A stretch of DNA of 64,000 bases from Mesorhizobium liriopis. GTDB lineage: Bacteria; Pseudomonadota; Alphaproteobacteria; Rhizobiales; Rhizobiaceae. The notes below the pieces were generated by a model, which was not told where the DNA came from, made no database searches, and saw only the letters and a list, made by a program, of their open reading frames with translations. Where the stretch lies: contig NZ_JAMXQS010000001.1 in NCBI RefSeq assembly GCF_024053505.1, positions 124,001 through 188,000 of the forward strand. The letters run 5' to 3'. The translations under genes were made by a program, and so were the position numbers. Shown in pieces: positions 8,512-17,315 of the stretch; positions within the stretch are counted from its first letter, which is position 1, and each line of letters begins with the position of its first letter.

Positions 8512-9025
8512 GTCTTTGGTCTCGCCGCGATCCCGACCGCGAGACCGCCGCGCGCTTCGGCTGGCATGGCGGCAGCACGATGATGGATGAAATTGCGGCT
8601 GCAGGGTCGCGATCCCCCGCATCCGCGCGTTCCCGCTTTTTCTTCATCCACCCCCTCTGCGCCTTCGCTTAGATTTCGCTCACCGCTTCATCGGGAGCCA
8701 GGTCGCGACGGCGCATCTGTGGAGCGGACGGTGCCGGACTGGTCGTGCCAACGTAGTGCGGCTGGGTGATGAGCCCCTAAGTCCGGGCCCCAAGTGAGGA
8801 GCGGTGGGTGACGCCCCGTTCTGTGGACCTAGGGCAAGAACACCGAAAGCGGCGCATGGCGCGGGTCATGCACTTCACTAAAGCCACGAGGCCAGCGCCA
8901 TGCGCCGTCTCCTGAACCCCAACCACCCCATACCCCGGCTCGAAACCCGAGCGCGGCAGCGACGACGCGCATCCGGAGGTTGCCAGGGCAAAGTGGAATC
9001 GGGTTCCGTGAAAACTGGACAGCCT
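8512..9025. other. Intergenic region without a recognised gene
   Basis: About 510 bases between the membrane-anchored unknown protein and the DNA ligase stop codon. No open frame here has both a plausible ribosome-binding site and protein-like composition. The only structure I see is the long inverted repeat at 8850-8907, listed separately. Confidence 0.5.
8850..8907. repeat. Perfect 13-bp inverted repeat
   Basis: CGGCGCATGGCGC at 8850-8862 is perfectly complementary to 8895-8907, with a 32-base spacer. It lies about 120 bases beyond the ligase stop codon. No U-tract follows on either strand, so it is not a classical terminator. Confidence 0.6.
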
Positions 9026-10633
9026 CTAGCGATCCAGCAACGACTCGAGCGATTCCAGCCGGTCCGCCTCGGCCGGCGGCTTGTCCCAGCGCAGCCGCGA
9101 CACGCGCGGAAAGCGCATGGCGATGCCCGATTTGTGCCGCGTCGAACGCGCCAGCCCCTCGAAGGCGACTTCGAGCACGAGCCCGCTCTGTCTGTCGGCG
9201 CGCACGGAGCGCACGGGCCCGAAGCGGTCGATCGTGTGGTCGCGCACATATTTGTCGATCTGCTTCAACTCGGCATCGGTGAAGCCGAAATAGGCTTTGC
9301 CCACGGGCACCAGCTCGGGGTTTTCTTCCGGCCCGGTCCAGACGCCGAACGTATAATCGGAGTAGAAGCTCGACCGCTTGCCATGCCCGCGCTGGGCATA
9401 CATCAGGACGGCGTCCACCGTGTAGGGATCGCGCTTCCACTTGAACCACGGCCCCTTGGCGCGGCCGGCCATGTACGGCGCCGACCAGCGCTTCAACATC
9501 ACGCCTTCGATGACCGGGTGCGGCGGCCGCTTCCGCTTGTCGTCCACATCATGCCAGTCGGAAAACTCGACCAGCGGAGAAAGGTCGAAGCGGAACGGGT
9601 CGAGCTCGCTGATGAAGCGTTCCAGCCGCTTGCGCCGTTCCTCGAAGGGCAGGGGGCGCAGATCCTCCTCGCCCTCCTGCAAGAGGTCATAGACGCGCAC
9701 GAAGACCGGATAGTCCTCCATGACCTTGGCCGAGACCGTCTTGCGGTTGAGCCTCTGTTGCAGGTCCGAAAACGTGCCCGTGCCGCCCTTTTTATCGTGC
9801 ACCAGAAGCTCGCCATCGATGGCCGCATCGAACTGCACCGCATCCATCAGATCGGGAAAGGCCCCCGAAACATCATCGCCGGTGCGCGAATAGAGCCGCT
9901 TGATTCCGTTCTCGGCCACCACCTGCACGCGGATGCCGTCCCACTTCCACTCGGCGGCATAGTGCTCGGGCTCCAGCCTTTCGAGGTCGTTGTTCTCGAC
10001 AGGTGTCGAAAGCATCACCGAGCGGAACAGCGCCTCGGGCTTGCGCTCCGGTTTCTCGCCATGGCCTTCGAGCCAGGCGAAGAGGTTGAGATAGGGCACC
10101 GAGAGCCCGTGCCAGACTTCCTCCACCTCGTTGACGTCCACGCCACCCAGATCGGCCAAGGCCTGCTTGGCCAGCCGCGCCGACACGCCGATGCGCAGGC
10201 CGCCGGTCACGAGCTTGATGATGGCGAACCGCGCCGAGGCGCTTTCAGCACTGTCGAGCAGCCGCGCCAGCACACGCGGCCCATCCGACCGGCTCGCGGT
10301 TTGAAGGCTCTCGACCACTTCGGAAAGCGTCGGCGTCCGGTTCGCGCGCAGATGCGATTCCGGCGCGGGCCAGACCAGCGACACGGCTTCGGCCAGATCC
10401 CCCACATAATCGTGGCTGTAGCGGAACAGCACCGGGTCCATCCGCTCTTCCATGAGCGCGCGCAGCATCGCGGGCTTCACCGCATTGATGGTGAGATCAC
10501 CGGTGATGGCGGCCAGCGCCAGCCCGCGGTCGGGGTCTTCGGTCTCGCGGAAGTAGTCGGTCAGAAGCTTGAGCTTGCCGAGGCGCGAGGGCGTGAGGAC
10601 GAGACGGTCGAGGAGTTCGGCGAAGCGGTTCAC
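9026..10633 (-). CDS. ATP-dependent DNA ligase of the ligase-associated DNA damage response cluster
   Basis: 535 residues. An N-terminal helical DNA-binding domain (1-210) is followed by the adenylation domain: motif I is EWKWDGIR with the nucleophilic Lys near residue 230, motif III is AIDGELLV (271-278), motif IV EGVMLKR, and motif V is in GPWFKWKR. An OB-fold domain closes the protein (VGKAYFGFTDAELKQID...). This is the 'cisplatin damage response' ligase type that joins nicks with ATP. It is adjacent to, and 4 bases downstream of, the partner exonuclease gene, so the two form an operon. The helicase and phosphoesterase partners are encoded divergently from 12711. Confidence 0.95.
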   Translation of the reverse strand: MNRFAELLDRLVLTPSRLGKLKLLTDYFRETEDPDRGLALAAITGDLTINAVKPAMLRALMEERMDPVLFRYSHDYVGDLAEAVSLVWPAPESHLRANRTPTLSEVVESLQTASRSDGPRVLARLLDSAESASARFAIIKLVTGGLRIGVSARLAKQALADLGGVDVNEVEEVWHGLSVPYLNLFAWLEGHGEKPERKPEALFRSVMLSTPVENNDLERLEPEHYAAEWKWDGIRVQVVAENGIKRLYSRTGDDVSGAFPDLMDAVQFDAAIDGELLVHDKKGGTGTFSDLQQRLNRKTVSAKVMEDYPVFVRVYDLLQEGEEDLRPLPFEERRKRLERFISELDPFRFDLSPLVEFSDWHDVDDKRKRPPHPVIEGVMLKRWSAPYMAGRAKGPWFKWKRDPYTVDAVLMYAQRGHGKRSSFYSDYTFGVWTGPEENPELVPVGKAYFGFTDAELKQIDKYVRDHTIDRFGPVRSVRADRQSGLVLEVAFEGLARSTRHKSGIAMRFPRVSRLRWDKPPAEADRLESLESLLDR

Positions 10634-10636
10634 GTG

Positions 10637-11647
10637 TCAGTCGCCCTCATCCTCATATCCCACCAGATGCAGCGGCTGCGCCCGGATGCCATTGATCTCG
10701 CACCACCGTACCAGCGCCTCCTCGCGCCCATGCGTGACCCACACTTCGGACGCGCCCGTTTCCGCGATCGTTTCGATCAGCTCGTCCCAATCCGAATGGT
10801 CGGAGATGATCAGCGGCAGCTCCACGCCGCGCTGCTTGGCGCGCTGGCGGATGCGCATCCAGCCGCTGGCGAAGCTCGCGACCGGATCGGGAAAGCGCCG
10901 CGCCCAGCGGTCGGCGAAAGCGGACGGCGGCCCGACCACGATGGCGCCCGCGAAGTCGCCCTTGTTGCCCTTTTCGAGCGTGGCCGGCAGCAACTCGCCC
11001 AGCGCCACCCCTTGCTCCTCGTAGAAGCGCGACAGCTTGGCGAGCGCGCCGTGGATATAGATCGGCCTGTCATAGCCCGCATCGCGCACCAGCCGGATCA
11101 CCCGCTGCGCCTTGCCGAGCGCGTAGGCCCCCACAAGGTGCGCGCGCTCGGGAAACTGCTCGGTCGATTTGATCAGCCGCGCGACCTCTTCCGTGTCCGG
11201 CGGATGGCGGAAAACGGGAAGCCCGAATGTCGCCTCGGTGATGAACACGTCGCAGGAAATCGGCGTGAAAGAAAGACAGGTCGGATCGGCGCGCCGCTTG
11301 TAGTCGCCCGACGCCACGATGCGGCAATCCTTGTGCTCCACCAGGATCTGCGCGGATCCCAGCACATGTCCCGCAGGGTGAAAGCTCACTTTGACGCCGT
11401 TGACCTCGATCACCTCGCCGAGCTTCGCCACCTGCGTCGCGCCTGCGAAATTCTCGCCATAGCGCAGCGCCATGATCTGAAGCGTCTGATCGGTTGCCAT
11501 CACATGGGCGTGGCCCGAGCGTGCATGGTCCGAATGCCCATGGGTGATGAGCGCCCGGTCCACGGGCCGCACCGGGTCGATGAAAAAATCTCCCGGCGGG
11601 CAATAAAGACCCTCGGGTCGGGGATGCAGCAAATCCTTGGCGCGCAT
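10637..11647 (-). CDS. Ligase-associated DNA damage response exonuclease (MBL/beta-CASP fold)
   Basis: 336 residues, a metallo-beta-lactamase-fold nuclease related to the SNM1/beta-CASP group. The metal-binding motif THGHSDHA lies at residues 35-42 (His36, His38, Asp40, His41). Further conserved pieces are VSFHPAGHVLGSAQILVE, IVASGDYKR, and ISDHSDWDELI toward the C-terminus. ATG 11647 is chosen because homologues begin M-x-x-x-DLL-x-P; the upstream extension is Arg-rich and atypical. It is the first gene of the minus-strand pair with the ligase. The 97-base gap to the divergent methyltransferase gene must hold both promoters. Confidence 0.95.
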   Translation of the reverse strand: MRAKDLLHPRPEGLYCPPGDFFIDPVRPVDRALITHGHSDHARSGHAHVMATDQTLQIMALRYGENFAGATQVAKLGEVIEVNGVKVSFHPAGHVLGSAQILVEHKDCRIVASGDYKRRADPTCLSFTPISCDVFITEATFGLPVFRHPPDTEEVARLIKSTEQFPERAHLVGAYALGKAQRVIRLVRDAGYDRPIYIHGALAKLSRFYEEQGVALGELLPATLEKGNKGDFAGAIVVGPPSAFADRWARRFPDPVASFASGWMRIRQRAKQRGVELPLIISDHSDWDELIETIAETGASEVWVTHGREEALVRWCEINGIRAQPLHLVGYEDEGD

Positions 11648-11744
11648 ACCGAATATATAGGGTTTGCGCTCCCCGCGAAAAGCCTGTTGCGCGCCACCGC
11701 ACAAAGGCACAAAAGCCCGCGAACGACGCCTCGGAGTCCTGCAC

Positions 11745-12647
11745 TTGAAGCCCTTCAACACCGCCTCGGGCGACCTGATCGCCGACCGCCGTGCGGACTA
11801 TGCCGAGATGCTGGTGGCGAACGGTGACCCGGCCGCTGCCGCCGAACTCATGCTCGGCGCGCTCGAGCTTGCCCCCGGCTGGGCCGTCGGCTGGTTCCGT
11901 CTGGGCGAGATGCACGAAATGGCAGGCGAGGCGGATGCCGCCGAGCGCGCATGGCGCATGGCGCTTCAGGTCGACCCCGCCGACCATTCCGGCGCCACGC
12001 TCAAGCTCGCTCTGCTCGGCACTGAGCCCCAGCCCGAAACGCCACCGCCCGCCTTCGTGGAAGCCCTGTTCGACCAATATGCCGACAAGTTCGACGCCTC
12101 GCTCGTCGGTGCGCTCGACTACCGCGTGCCCGAACTGCTGTTCGAAGCCATCACCGCGGCTGCCCCCGGCCGCTTCGCCCGCGCGGTCGATCTCGGCTGC
12201 GGCACCGGCTTGATGGGCGAGAAGCTGCGCCCGCTGGCGGACAGTCTTGCCGGCTACGACATCTCGGCCGAAATGCTGCGCAAGGCGCGCGGCAAGAACG
12301 TCTACGACCAGCTCGAAAAAGCCGATCTCGCCGATCTCCCCTTTGCCGGCCCGCCGGCCGACCTGATCACGGCAGCCGATGTCTTCATGTATCTCGGCGC
12401 GCTCGATCATGCTTTCGAAGGCATCAGGAAAATGCTGGCCCAAAACGGCGTCTTCGCTTTCTCCGTCGAACGGGGCGACGAGGCGGTGGCGCTCCGGGAG
12501 ACCCGCCGCTACGCCCATGCCGAAACCTATATTCGCGACCTGCTCGCCCGAAACAGCCTCGCGATCCTGAGCCTCGAGACGGCAACCATCCGAAAGGACC
12601 GCAACGACGATGTCACCGGCTTGATCGTCCTCGCCCGCAAGAGCTGA
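11745..12647 (+). CDS. TPR-containing class I SAM-dependent methyltransferase
   Basis: About 300 residues. The N-terminal 90 residues form TPR-like helical pairs (AEMLVANGDPAAAAELMLGA, AVGWFRLGEMHEMAGEADAA). The C-terminal part is a Rossmann methyltransferase domain with motif I VDLGCGTGLMGE (148-159), GYDISAEML (170-178) and DLITAADVFMYLG. A TTG start at 11745 is chosen because CGGAG lies 8 bases before it and MKPFN fits a cytoplasmic start; the upstream ATG 11664 would overlap the promoter region. The gene sits inside the Lhr repair cluster, 63 bases before the helicase gene on the same strand, so co-expression is plausible. Its target (protein, RNA or small molecule) cannot be told. Confidence 0.82.
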   Translation: MKPFNTASGDLIADRRADYAEMLVANGDPAAAAELMLGALELAPGWAVGWFRLGEMHEMAGEADAAERAWRMALQVDPADHSGATLKLALLGTEPQPETPPPAFVEALFDQYADKFDASLVGALDYRVPELLFEAITAAAPGRFARAVDLGCGTGLMGEKLRPLADSLAGYDISAEMLRKARGKNVYDQLEKADLADLPFAGPPADLITAADVFMYLGALDHAFEGIRKMLAQNGVFAFSVERGDEAVALRETRRYAHAETYIRDLLARNSLAILSLETATIRKDRNDDVTGLIVLARKS

Positions 12648-12710
12648 CGCGCGTCGTCCCGATAGCTGCCGGCGCTTGGCCCAAGCCGTGTCGAGCACTA
12701 CCTTGATGGC

Positions 12711-15230
12711 GTGACAAAACTCCTCGCCATCGAGCCCCAATCGCTCACCCCCGCCCGCCTGCCCGAACCCTTCGTCAAATGGTTCGCCAAGCGCGGCTGG
12801 GCGCCCCGCGCGCACCAGATCGAGCTTCTGGCCCGCGCCCAGGGCGGCGAGTCCATGCTGCTGATCGCACCCACGGGTGCCGGCAAGACGCTAGCCGGTT
12901 TTCTGCCATCGCTGGTCGAGCTCACGGAGCGGCCCAAGCGCAAGCCGGGCGAGCCGCAACACGGCATCCACACGCTCTACATCTCGCCGCTCAAGGCGCT
13001 CGCCACCGATATCGAGCGCAACCTGAGCAAGCCAGTCGACGAGATGGGCTTGGCCGTGACAATCGAAACCCGCACCGGCGACACGCCTTCCCACAAACGC
13101 GCCCGCCAGAAATTGCGCCCGCCGGATATCCTGCTCACCACCCCCGAACAGCTCGCGCTGATGATCGCGCAGCCCGACGCCGCGCGCTTCTTCGCCGACC
13201 TCCGTTTCGTGGTCTTCGACGAACTTCACGCGCTCGTCACCAACAAGCGCGGCCATCTTCTCTCGCTCGGCCTCGCCCGCCTGCGCAAATACGCGCCGGG
13301 CCTCCAGACGGTGGGCCTTTCCGCAACCGTGTCCGACCCCGCCGAACTCCAGCGCTGGCTTGTGCCCCAAGCCCCGCTCGGCAGCGAAAGCGGGCTGATC
13401 ACGGTCGATGGCGGTGCGAAACCCACCATCGAGATCCTTGAATCGAAGGAACGCGTGCCATGGGCGGGCCACACCGCGCGTTATGCCATGGCCGAGGTCT
13501 ATCAGGCCATCCGCGACCACAAGACCACGCTGCTCTTCGTCAACACGCGCTCGCAGGCGGAGATGCTGTTTCAGGAACTGTGGCGCGCCAATGACGACAA
13601 CCTCCCCATCGCGCTCCATCACGGCTCGCTCGATGTGGGCCAGCGCCGCCGCGTCGAAGCGGCCATGCAGCGCAACGAGTTGCGCGCCATCGTCGCCACC
13701 TCGACGCTGGATCTCGGCATCGACTGGGGCGATGTCGATCTCGTGGTCTGCGTCGGCGCGCCCAAGGGCGCCTCGCGCCTCGCCCAGCGCATCGGGCGTT
13801 CCAACCACCGCATGGACGAACCCTCCAAGGCCATCCTCGTGCCCGCCAACCGTTTCGAGGTCATGGAGTGCCGCGCGGCCGTGGAGGCCAACTATCTCGG
13901 CGCGCAGGACACGCCGCCGCTGATCGCGGGCGGCCTCGACGTGCTTTGCCAGCACATCCTCGGCTGCGCTTGCGCGGCCCCCTTCGACCCCGACGAGCTT
14001 CTGGCCGAGCTGCGCACAGCGGCCCCTTATGCCGAGCTTTCCGAGCAGGATTTCGCCCGCGCCGTCGATTTCGTCGCGACCGGCGGCTATTCGCTGCGCG
14101 TTTATGAGCGCTACGCCAAGATCAAGCGCACGGCGGACGGTCTCTGGCGCATCACCCATCCGCGCATCGCCCAGCAATACAGGCTGAATGTCGGCACCAT
14201 CATCGACTCGGCCATGCTCAACGTCCGCTACGCCAAGGCCGGCATGAGCGGGCGGGCCGGGGCCATGCTCGGCCAGGTCGAGGAATTCTTCGCCGAAACG
14301 CTGTCGCCCGGCGACACTTTCCTGTTCGCCGGCAAGGTCCTGCGCTTCGAGGGCCTGCGCGAAAGCGACTGCATCGTCTCCAACGCACAGAACTCGGACG
14401 CGCAGGTGCCCTATTTTGGCGGCTCCAAATTCCCGCTTTCCACCTATCTCGCCGCCGTCGTGCGCCGCATGCTGGCCGACCCCAAGCGCTGGAGCGAACT
14501 GCCGGATCAGGTCTCCGACTGGCTCCGCATCCAGAAGCGCAAGTCCGCGCTGCCCAAGCCCGGCGAACTTCTCGTCGAGACATTTCCGCGCGCCAACCGC
14601 TTCTACATGGTGGCCTATCCGTTCGAAGGCCGGCTCGCCCACCAGACGCTCGGCATGCTGCTGACCCGGCGTCTCCAGCGTGCCAATCTCAAGCCGCTGG
14701 GTTTCGTCGCGACCGATTATGCGCTCGCCATCTGGGCCGCGCGCGACCTCGGCGAAGCCTTCTCGTGGGACGACACCGCGCTGGACGAGCTTTTCAGCGA
14801 GGACATGCTCGGCGAAGACCTCGAAGACTGGCTCGCCGACAGCTACCTGCTCAAGCGAACCTTCCGCCAATGCGCGGTGATCGCGGGACTGATCGACCGC
14901 CGCCATCCCGGCAAGGAAAAAAGCGGGCGACAGGTCACGGTCTCGGCCGATCTCGTTTTCGACGTGCTGCGCACCCACGAGCCGGACCATATCCTGATGC
15001 AGGCGACGCGCACGGACGCCGCAACCGGGCTTCTCGACATCCGCCGGCTCAACGAAATGTTGAATCGCATCCGCGGCAAAACCGTGCACAAACCGCTTCG
15101 CGCGGTTTCGCCGCTGGCTCTTCCCATCATGCTTGAGATCGGCCGCGAGCGCGTGAACTATGACACGGAAGATGAATCACTGGCGCAGGACGCCGACGAC
15201 CTCATCGCCGAAGCGCTCGGAACGGGATGA
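12711..15230 (+). CDS. Ligase-associated DNA damage response DEXH-box helicase (Lhr-Core type)
   Basis: 839 residues, the Lhr-Core length, not the ~1500-residue full Lhr. Motifs: Walker A APTGAGKT (53-60), Ia TLYISPLKALATDIERNL, II FDELHAL with D-E-L-H at 170-173, III GLSATV (202-207), IV LLFVNTRSQAE, V ATSTLDLGIDWG, and VI QRIGRSNHR. A winged helix and the Lhr beta-barrel follow. Lhr-Core proteins are ATP-dependent 3'-5' translocases that unwind RNA:DNA and DNA duplexes. The start is a GTG. The stop overlaps the ATG of the next gene (ATGA), giving translational coupling with the phosphoesterase. Confidence 0.96.
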   Translation: MTKLLAIEPQSLTPARLPEPFVKWFAKRGWAPRAHQIELLARAQGGESMLLIAPTGAGKTLAGFLPSLVELTERPKRKPGEPQHGIHTLYISPLKALATDIERNLSKPVDEMGLAVTIETRTGDTPSHKRARQKLRPPDILLTTPEQLALMIAQPDAARFFADLRFVVFDELHALVTNKRGHLLSLGLARLRKYAPGLQTVGLSATVSDPAELQRWLVPQAPLGSESGLITVDGGAKPTIEILESKERVPWAGHTARYAMAEVYQAIRDHKTTLLFVNTRSQAEMLFQELWRANDDNLPIALHHGSLDVGQRRRVEAAMQRNELRAIVATSTLDLGIDWGDVDLVVCVGAPKGASRLAQRIGRSNHRMDEPSKAILVPANRFEVMECRAAVEANYLGAQDTPPLIAGGLDVLCQHILGCACAAPFDPDELLAELRTAAPYAELSEQDFARAVDFVATGGYSLRVYERYAKIKRTADGLWRITHPRIAQQYRLNVGTIIDSAMLNVRYAKAGMSGRAGAMLGQVEEFFAETLSPGDTFLFAGKVLRFEGLRESDCIVSNAQNSDAQVPYFGGSKFPLSTYLAAVVRRMLADPKRWSELPDQVSDWLRIQKRKSALPKPGELLVETFPRANRFYMVAYPFEGRLAHQTLGMLLTRRLQRANLKPLGFVATDYALAIWAARDLGEAFSWDDTALDELFSEDMLGEDLEDWLADSYLLKRTFRQCAVIAGLIDRRHPGKEKSGRQVTVSADLVFDVLRTHEPDHILMQATRTDAATGLLDIRRLNEMLNRIRGKTVHKPLRAVSPLALPIMLEIGRERVNYDTEDESLAQDADDLIAEALGTG

Positions 15231-15952
15231 AGACTGAGACCACAGAAGGGATCGAAGGCAGAGGACAGGCCGCGACCAGCGAAGCCCTGCTCCACCAGAC
15301 GCGCGTAGTCTGCGACCATCGCGGCGTGCTCTTCCTGCCCGACTACCGCACGCTCGTCGTGTCCGATTTGCATTTGGAGAAGGGCTCGTCCTTCGCCCGC
15401 CGCGGCATGTTCCTGCCCCCTTACGACACCGCGGCCACGCTCAAGCGCCTTTGCGCGCTGGTCGAGGAATACGCGCCGCGCACCGTGATCAGCCTCGGCG
15501 ACAGCTTCCACGACACCGACGGTCCCGCGCGCCTGATCGAGCCCTTCCGTTCGCAGCTTGCCGATCTGGCCTCGGGCCGCGAATGGTTCTGGATCACCGG
15601 CAACCACGACCCGCACCCGCCCGGCGGCCTGCCCGGCGAGACCTTTACCGAACTGCGCATTGCCGGCCTCATCTTCCGCCATGAGCCGCAGGAAAACGCG
15701 GAGCCCGGGGAAGTCGCCGGCCACCTGCACCCCTGCGCCAAGATCGTCGCGCGCGGCCGTGGCCTTCGCCGCCGCTGCTTCGCCAGCGATGGCGCCCGCA
15801 TGATCCTGCCCGCCTTCGGCTCGCTGACGGGCTCGCTCAACGTTCTCGACCGTGCCTATGCGAAGCTCTTCGCCTGGGAACGTTTCACCGCCCACATGAT
15901 GGGCGGCACCCGCATGTTCGCTGTGCCAAGAACACTGCTCTATCCTGGCTGA
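15227..15952 (+). CDS. pdeM: Ligase-associated DNA damage response endonuclease PdeM
   Basis: 241 residues, a calcineurin-like metallophosphoesterase. Metal-site motifs occur in order: SDLHLEKG (D47, H49), SLGDSFHD (G91-D92), TGNHD (N126, H127, D128) and GHLHP (H166, H168). PdeM of the Lhr cluster is a Mn-dependent phosphodiesterase/single-strand endonuclease. The start overlaps the helicase stop by 4 bases, confirming that the two are one unit. The length is normal for the family (about 215-245), with a slightly long polar N-terminus. Confidence 0.94.
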   Translation: MKTETTEGIEGRGQAATSEALLHQTRVVCDHRGVLFLPDYRTLVVSDLHLEKGSSFARRGMFLPPYDTAATLKRLCALVEEYAPRTVISLGDSFHDTDGPARLIEPFRSQLADLASGREWFWITGNHDPHPPGGLPGETFTELRIAGLIFRHEPQENAEPGEVAGHLHPCAKIVARGRGLRRRCFASDGARMILPAFGSLTGSLNVLDRAYAKLFAWERFTAHMMGGTRMFAVPRTLLYPG

Positions 15953-15994
15953 ACCCATCCATGGCACTGCTTGCCCCTGAAAGGGAGGCTCGCA

Positions 15995-16453
15995 ATGCCC
16001 GAGATCATCATCCGCCCCGTCGAGCCGGGCGACCTCGACCAGTGGCTCCTCCTCTGGCAGGGCTATCTTGAGTTTTACAAGCAGCCCTTCGACCGAACGG
16101 TCACCGAGACCACCTGGGCCCGCTTCTTCGACCCATCCGAGCCCGTCCACGCTCTCGTCGCCGAGAGCGAAAACCAACTCGTAGGCGTCACCCACTACAT
16201 CTTCCACCGCAACACCTGGATGGTGAACCCGGTCTGCTACCTGCAGGACCTCTTCACCGCGCCGCAAGCGCGGGGCAGGGGCGTCGGCCGCAAGCTGATC
16301 GAAGCGGTCTATGAAGCGGCCAAAGCCGCCGGCTCTCCGCGCGTCTATTGGCTCACCCGTGAGACCAACGCTCAAGCCATCGCGCTTTATGCGAAGATTG
16401 CCGAGCGTTCGGGCTTCATTCAGTTCCGCAAGGCGATCGACATAGCGAAGTGA
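15995..16453 (+). CDS. GNAT family N-acetyltransferase
   Basis: 152 residues with the GNAT fold. MPEIIIRPVEPGDLDQWLLLW is the first strand and helix. The acetyl-CoA pyrophosphate loop is QARGRGVGRKLIEAV (R/Q-x-x-G-x-G motif), and the C-terminal part RVYWLTRETNAQAIALYAKI is typical. ATG 15995 is preceded by AAGGGAGG at 6 bases, which fixes the start. Substrate unknown. It follows pdeM by 42 bases and may be read from the same transcript, but nothing ties it functionally to repair. Confidence 0.9.
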   Translation: MPEIIIRPVEPGDLDQWLLLWQGYLEFYKQPFDRTVTETTWARFFDPSEPVHALVAESENQLVGVTHYIFHRNTWMVNPVCYLQDLFTAPQARGRGVGRKLIEAVYEAAKAAGSPRVYWLTRETNAQAIALYAKIAERSGFIQFRKAIDIAK

Positions 16454-16530
16454 CGAGCGCTCTGGATAGAACGCGCGCCGACAGTTGCCAGTCGGTCAGT
16501 TCCCTATTCCAAGCGCTGGCAATGAACGTC

Positions 16531-17313
16531 TCAATCCTTTCGGAAGATCACCCGTCCCAGCCACCCCGTCGCGACTGCCAGCAGCACCGAGCAGAAGCCG
16601 TAGAAGATGCCGTGATTGTCGGCCAGCCGAAACAGGGTCTGCTCGAAGCCCGATTTGCGGATCGACAGCTGTGCCGATGTTTCCTTCACGAAGAAGCCGT
16701 TCTTGAACAGAAAGGCGCGTGCCTTGTGGGTACCGACGGGCACGTTGGGCGGAAGCGTCAGGGTCGCGCGGAAAAGGTTCTGCGACAGGAACTGCACGTC
16801 GCCCGGCCGTTCGCTGTAGAGGCCGGTCTTCAGCATCAGCGAGCGGAGGGCTGTGGTGAACTCCGAGATGCGCAGGGGATCGTCGCGCTTCTGCGGTTCG
16901 AGATAGATCGAGGCCGCGCCCAGCGACAGGCGTCGGTAGCTGCCCGGGTCGGTGATGTCCTGATATTGCCGCGTGGTCGCCACCGAATAGCTCGCCGGCA
17001 CATTGATGAAGCTCTCGGACTGCGTGTTGATCCACATCCCGAGCACGCGGTTTTTGCGGCGCACCACGATGGGCCGTGCGGGGCCTTCCAGCACCACCAC
17101 GATGTCGTAGCGGTTCTGCCGCGCGATCAGCGGATCGGCGTTTTCGAGCGAGCCGAAAATGGTGAGGTCGGCGCCGGAAAAATCGGCGGTGATGCTGATG
17201 TGGTCGGTGGAAAGCCCGATCTGGATGCTTTCTGGGTTGTCGGTCTGCTGCGCGCGTGCCGTCAATATGCTCAGCGAGAAGAACAGGAGGAAGAGCGCGC
17301 CCAGCCGTTTCAC
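16531..17313 (-). CDS. TIGR02186 family protein
   Basis: 260 residues. An N-terminal signal peptide (MKRLGALFLLFFSLSILTARAQ) leads to a periplasmic beta-rich domain with LSTDHISITADFSGADLTIFG and the IVVRRKNRVLGMWIN segment. One C-terminal membrane helix (FYGFCSVLLAVATGWLGRVIF) anchors it. This matches the alphaproteobacterial TIGR02186 family, which is typically encoded next to a TSUP exporter, as here (2-base gap, exporter upstream in the same operon). Its function is unknown; a role supporting sulfite or organosulfonate export is inferred from the pairing alone. Confidence 0.88.
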   Translation of the reverse strand: MKRLGALFLLFFSLSILTARAQQTDNPESIQIGLSTDHISITADFSGADLTIFGSLENADPLIARQNRYDIVVVLEGPARPIVVRRKNRVLGMWINTQSESFINVPASYSVATTRQYQDITDPGSYRRLSLGAASIYLEPQKRDDPLRISEFTTALRSLMLKTGLYSERPGDVQFLSQNLFRATLTLPPNVPVGTHKARAFLFKNGFFVKETSAQLSIRKSGFEQTLFRLADNHGIFYGFCSVLLAVATGWLGRVIFRKD

Positions 17314-17315
17314 GC

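Noticed and set aside
8512-9025. Small genes in the gap before the ligase
   Set aside because: The short frames lack ribosome-binding sites and have low-complexity Arg/Pro/Ser translations typical of non-coding high-GC DNA.
8900-11827. 975-codon open frame on the plus strand opposite the ligase and exonuclease
   Set aside because: It is antisense to two genes with complete catalytic motifs. The composition (His/Arg-rich, no domains) is typical of high-GC shadow frames.
11070-12815. 581-codon minus-strand frame spanning exonuclease, methyltransferase and promoter regions
   Set aside because: It overlaps three genes in another frame or strand, and its translation shows no family features.
12891-15089. 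732-codon open frame on the minus strand
   Set aside because: It lies inside the Lhr helicase gene, which carries all helicase motifs. The shadow has no ribosome-binding site and no domain.
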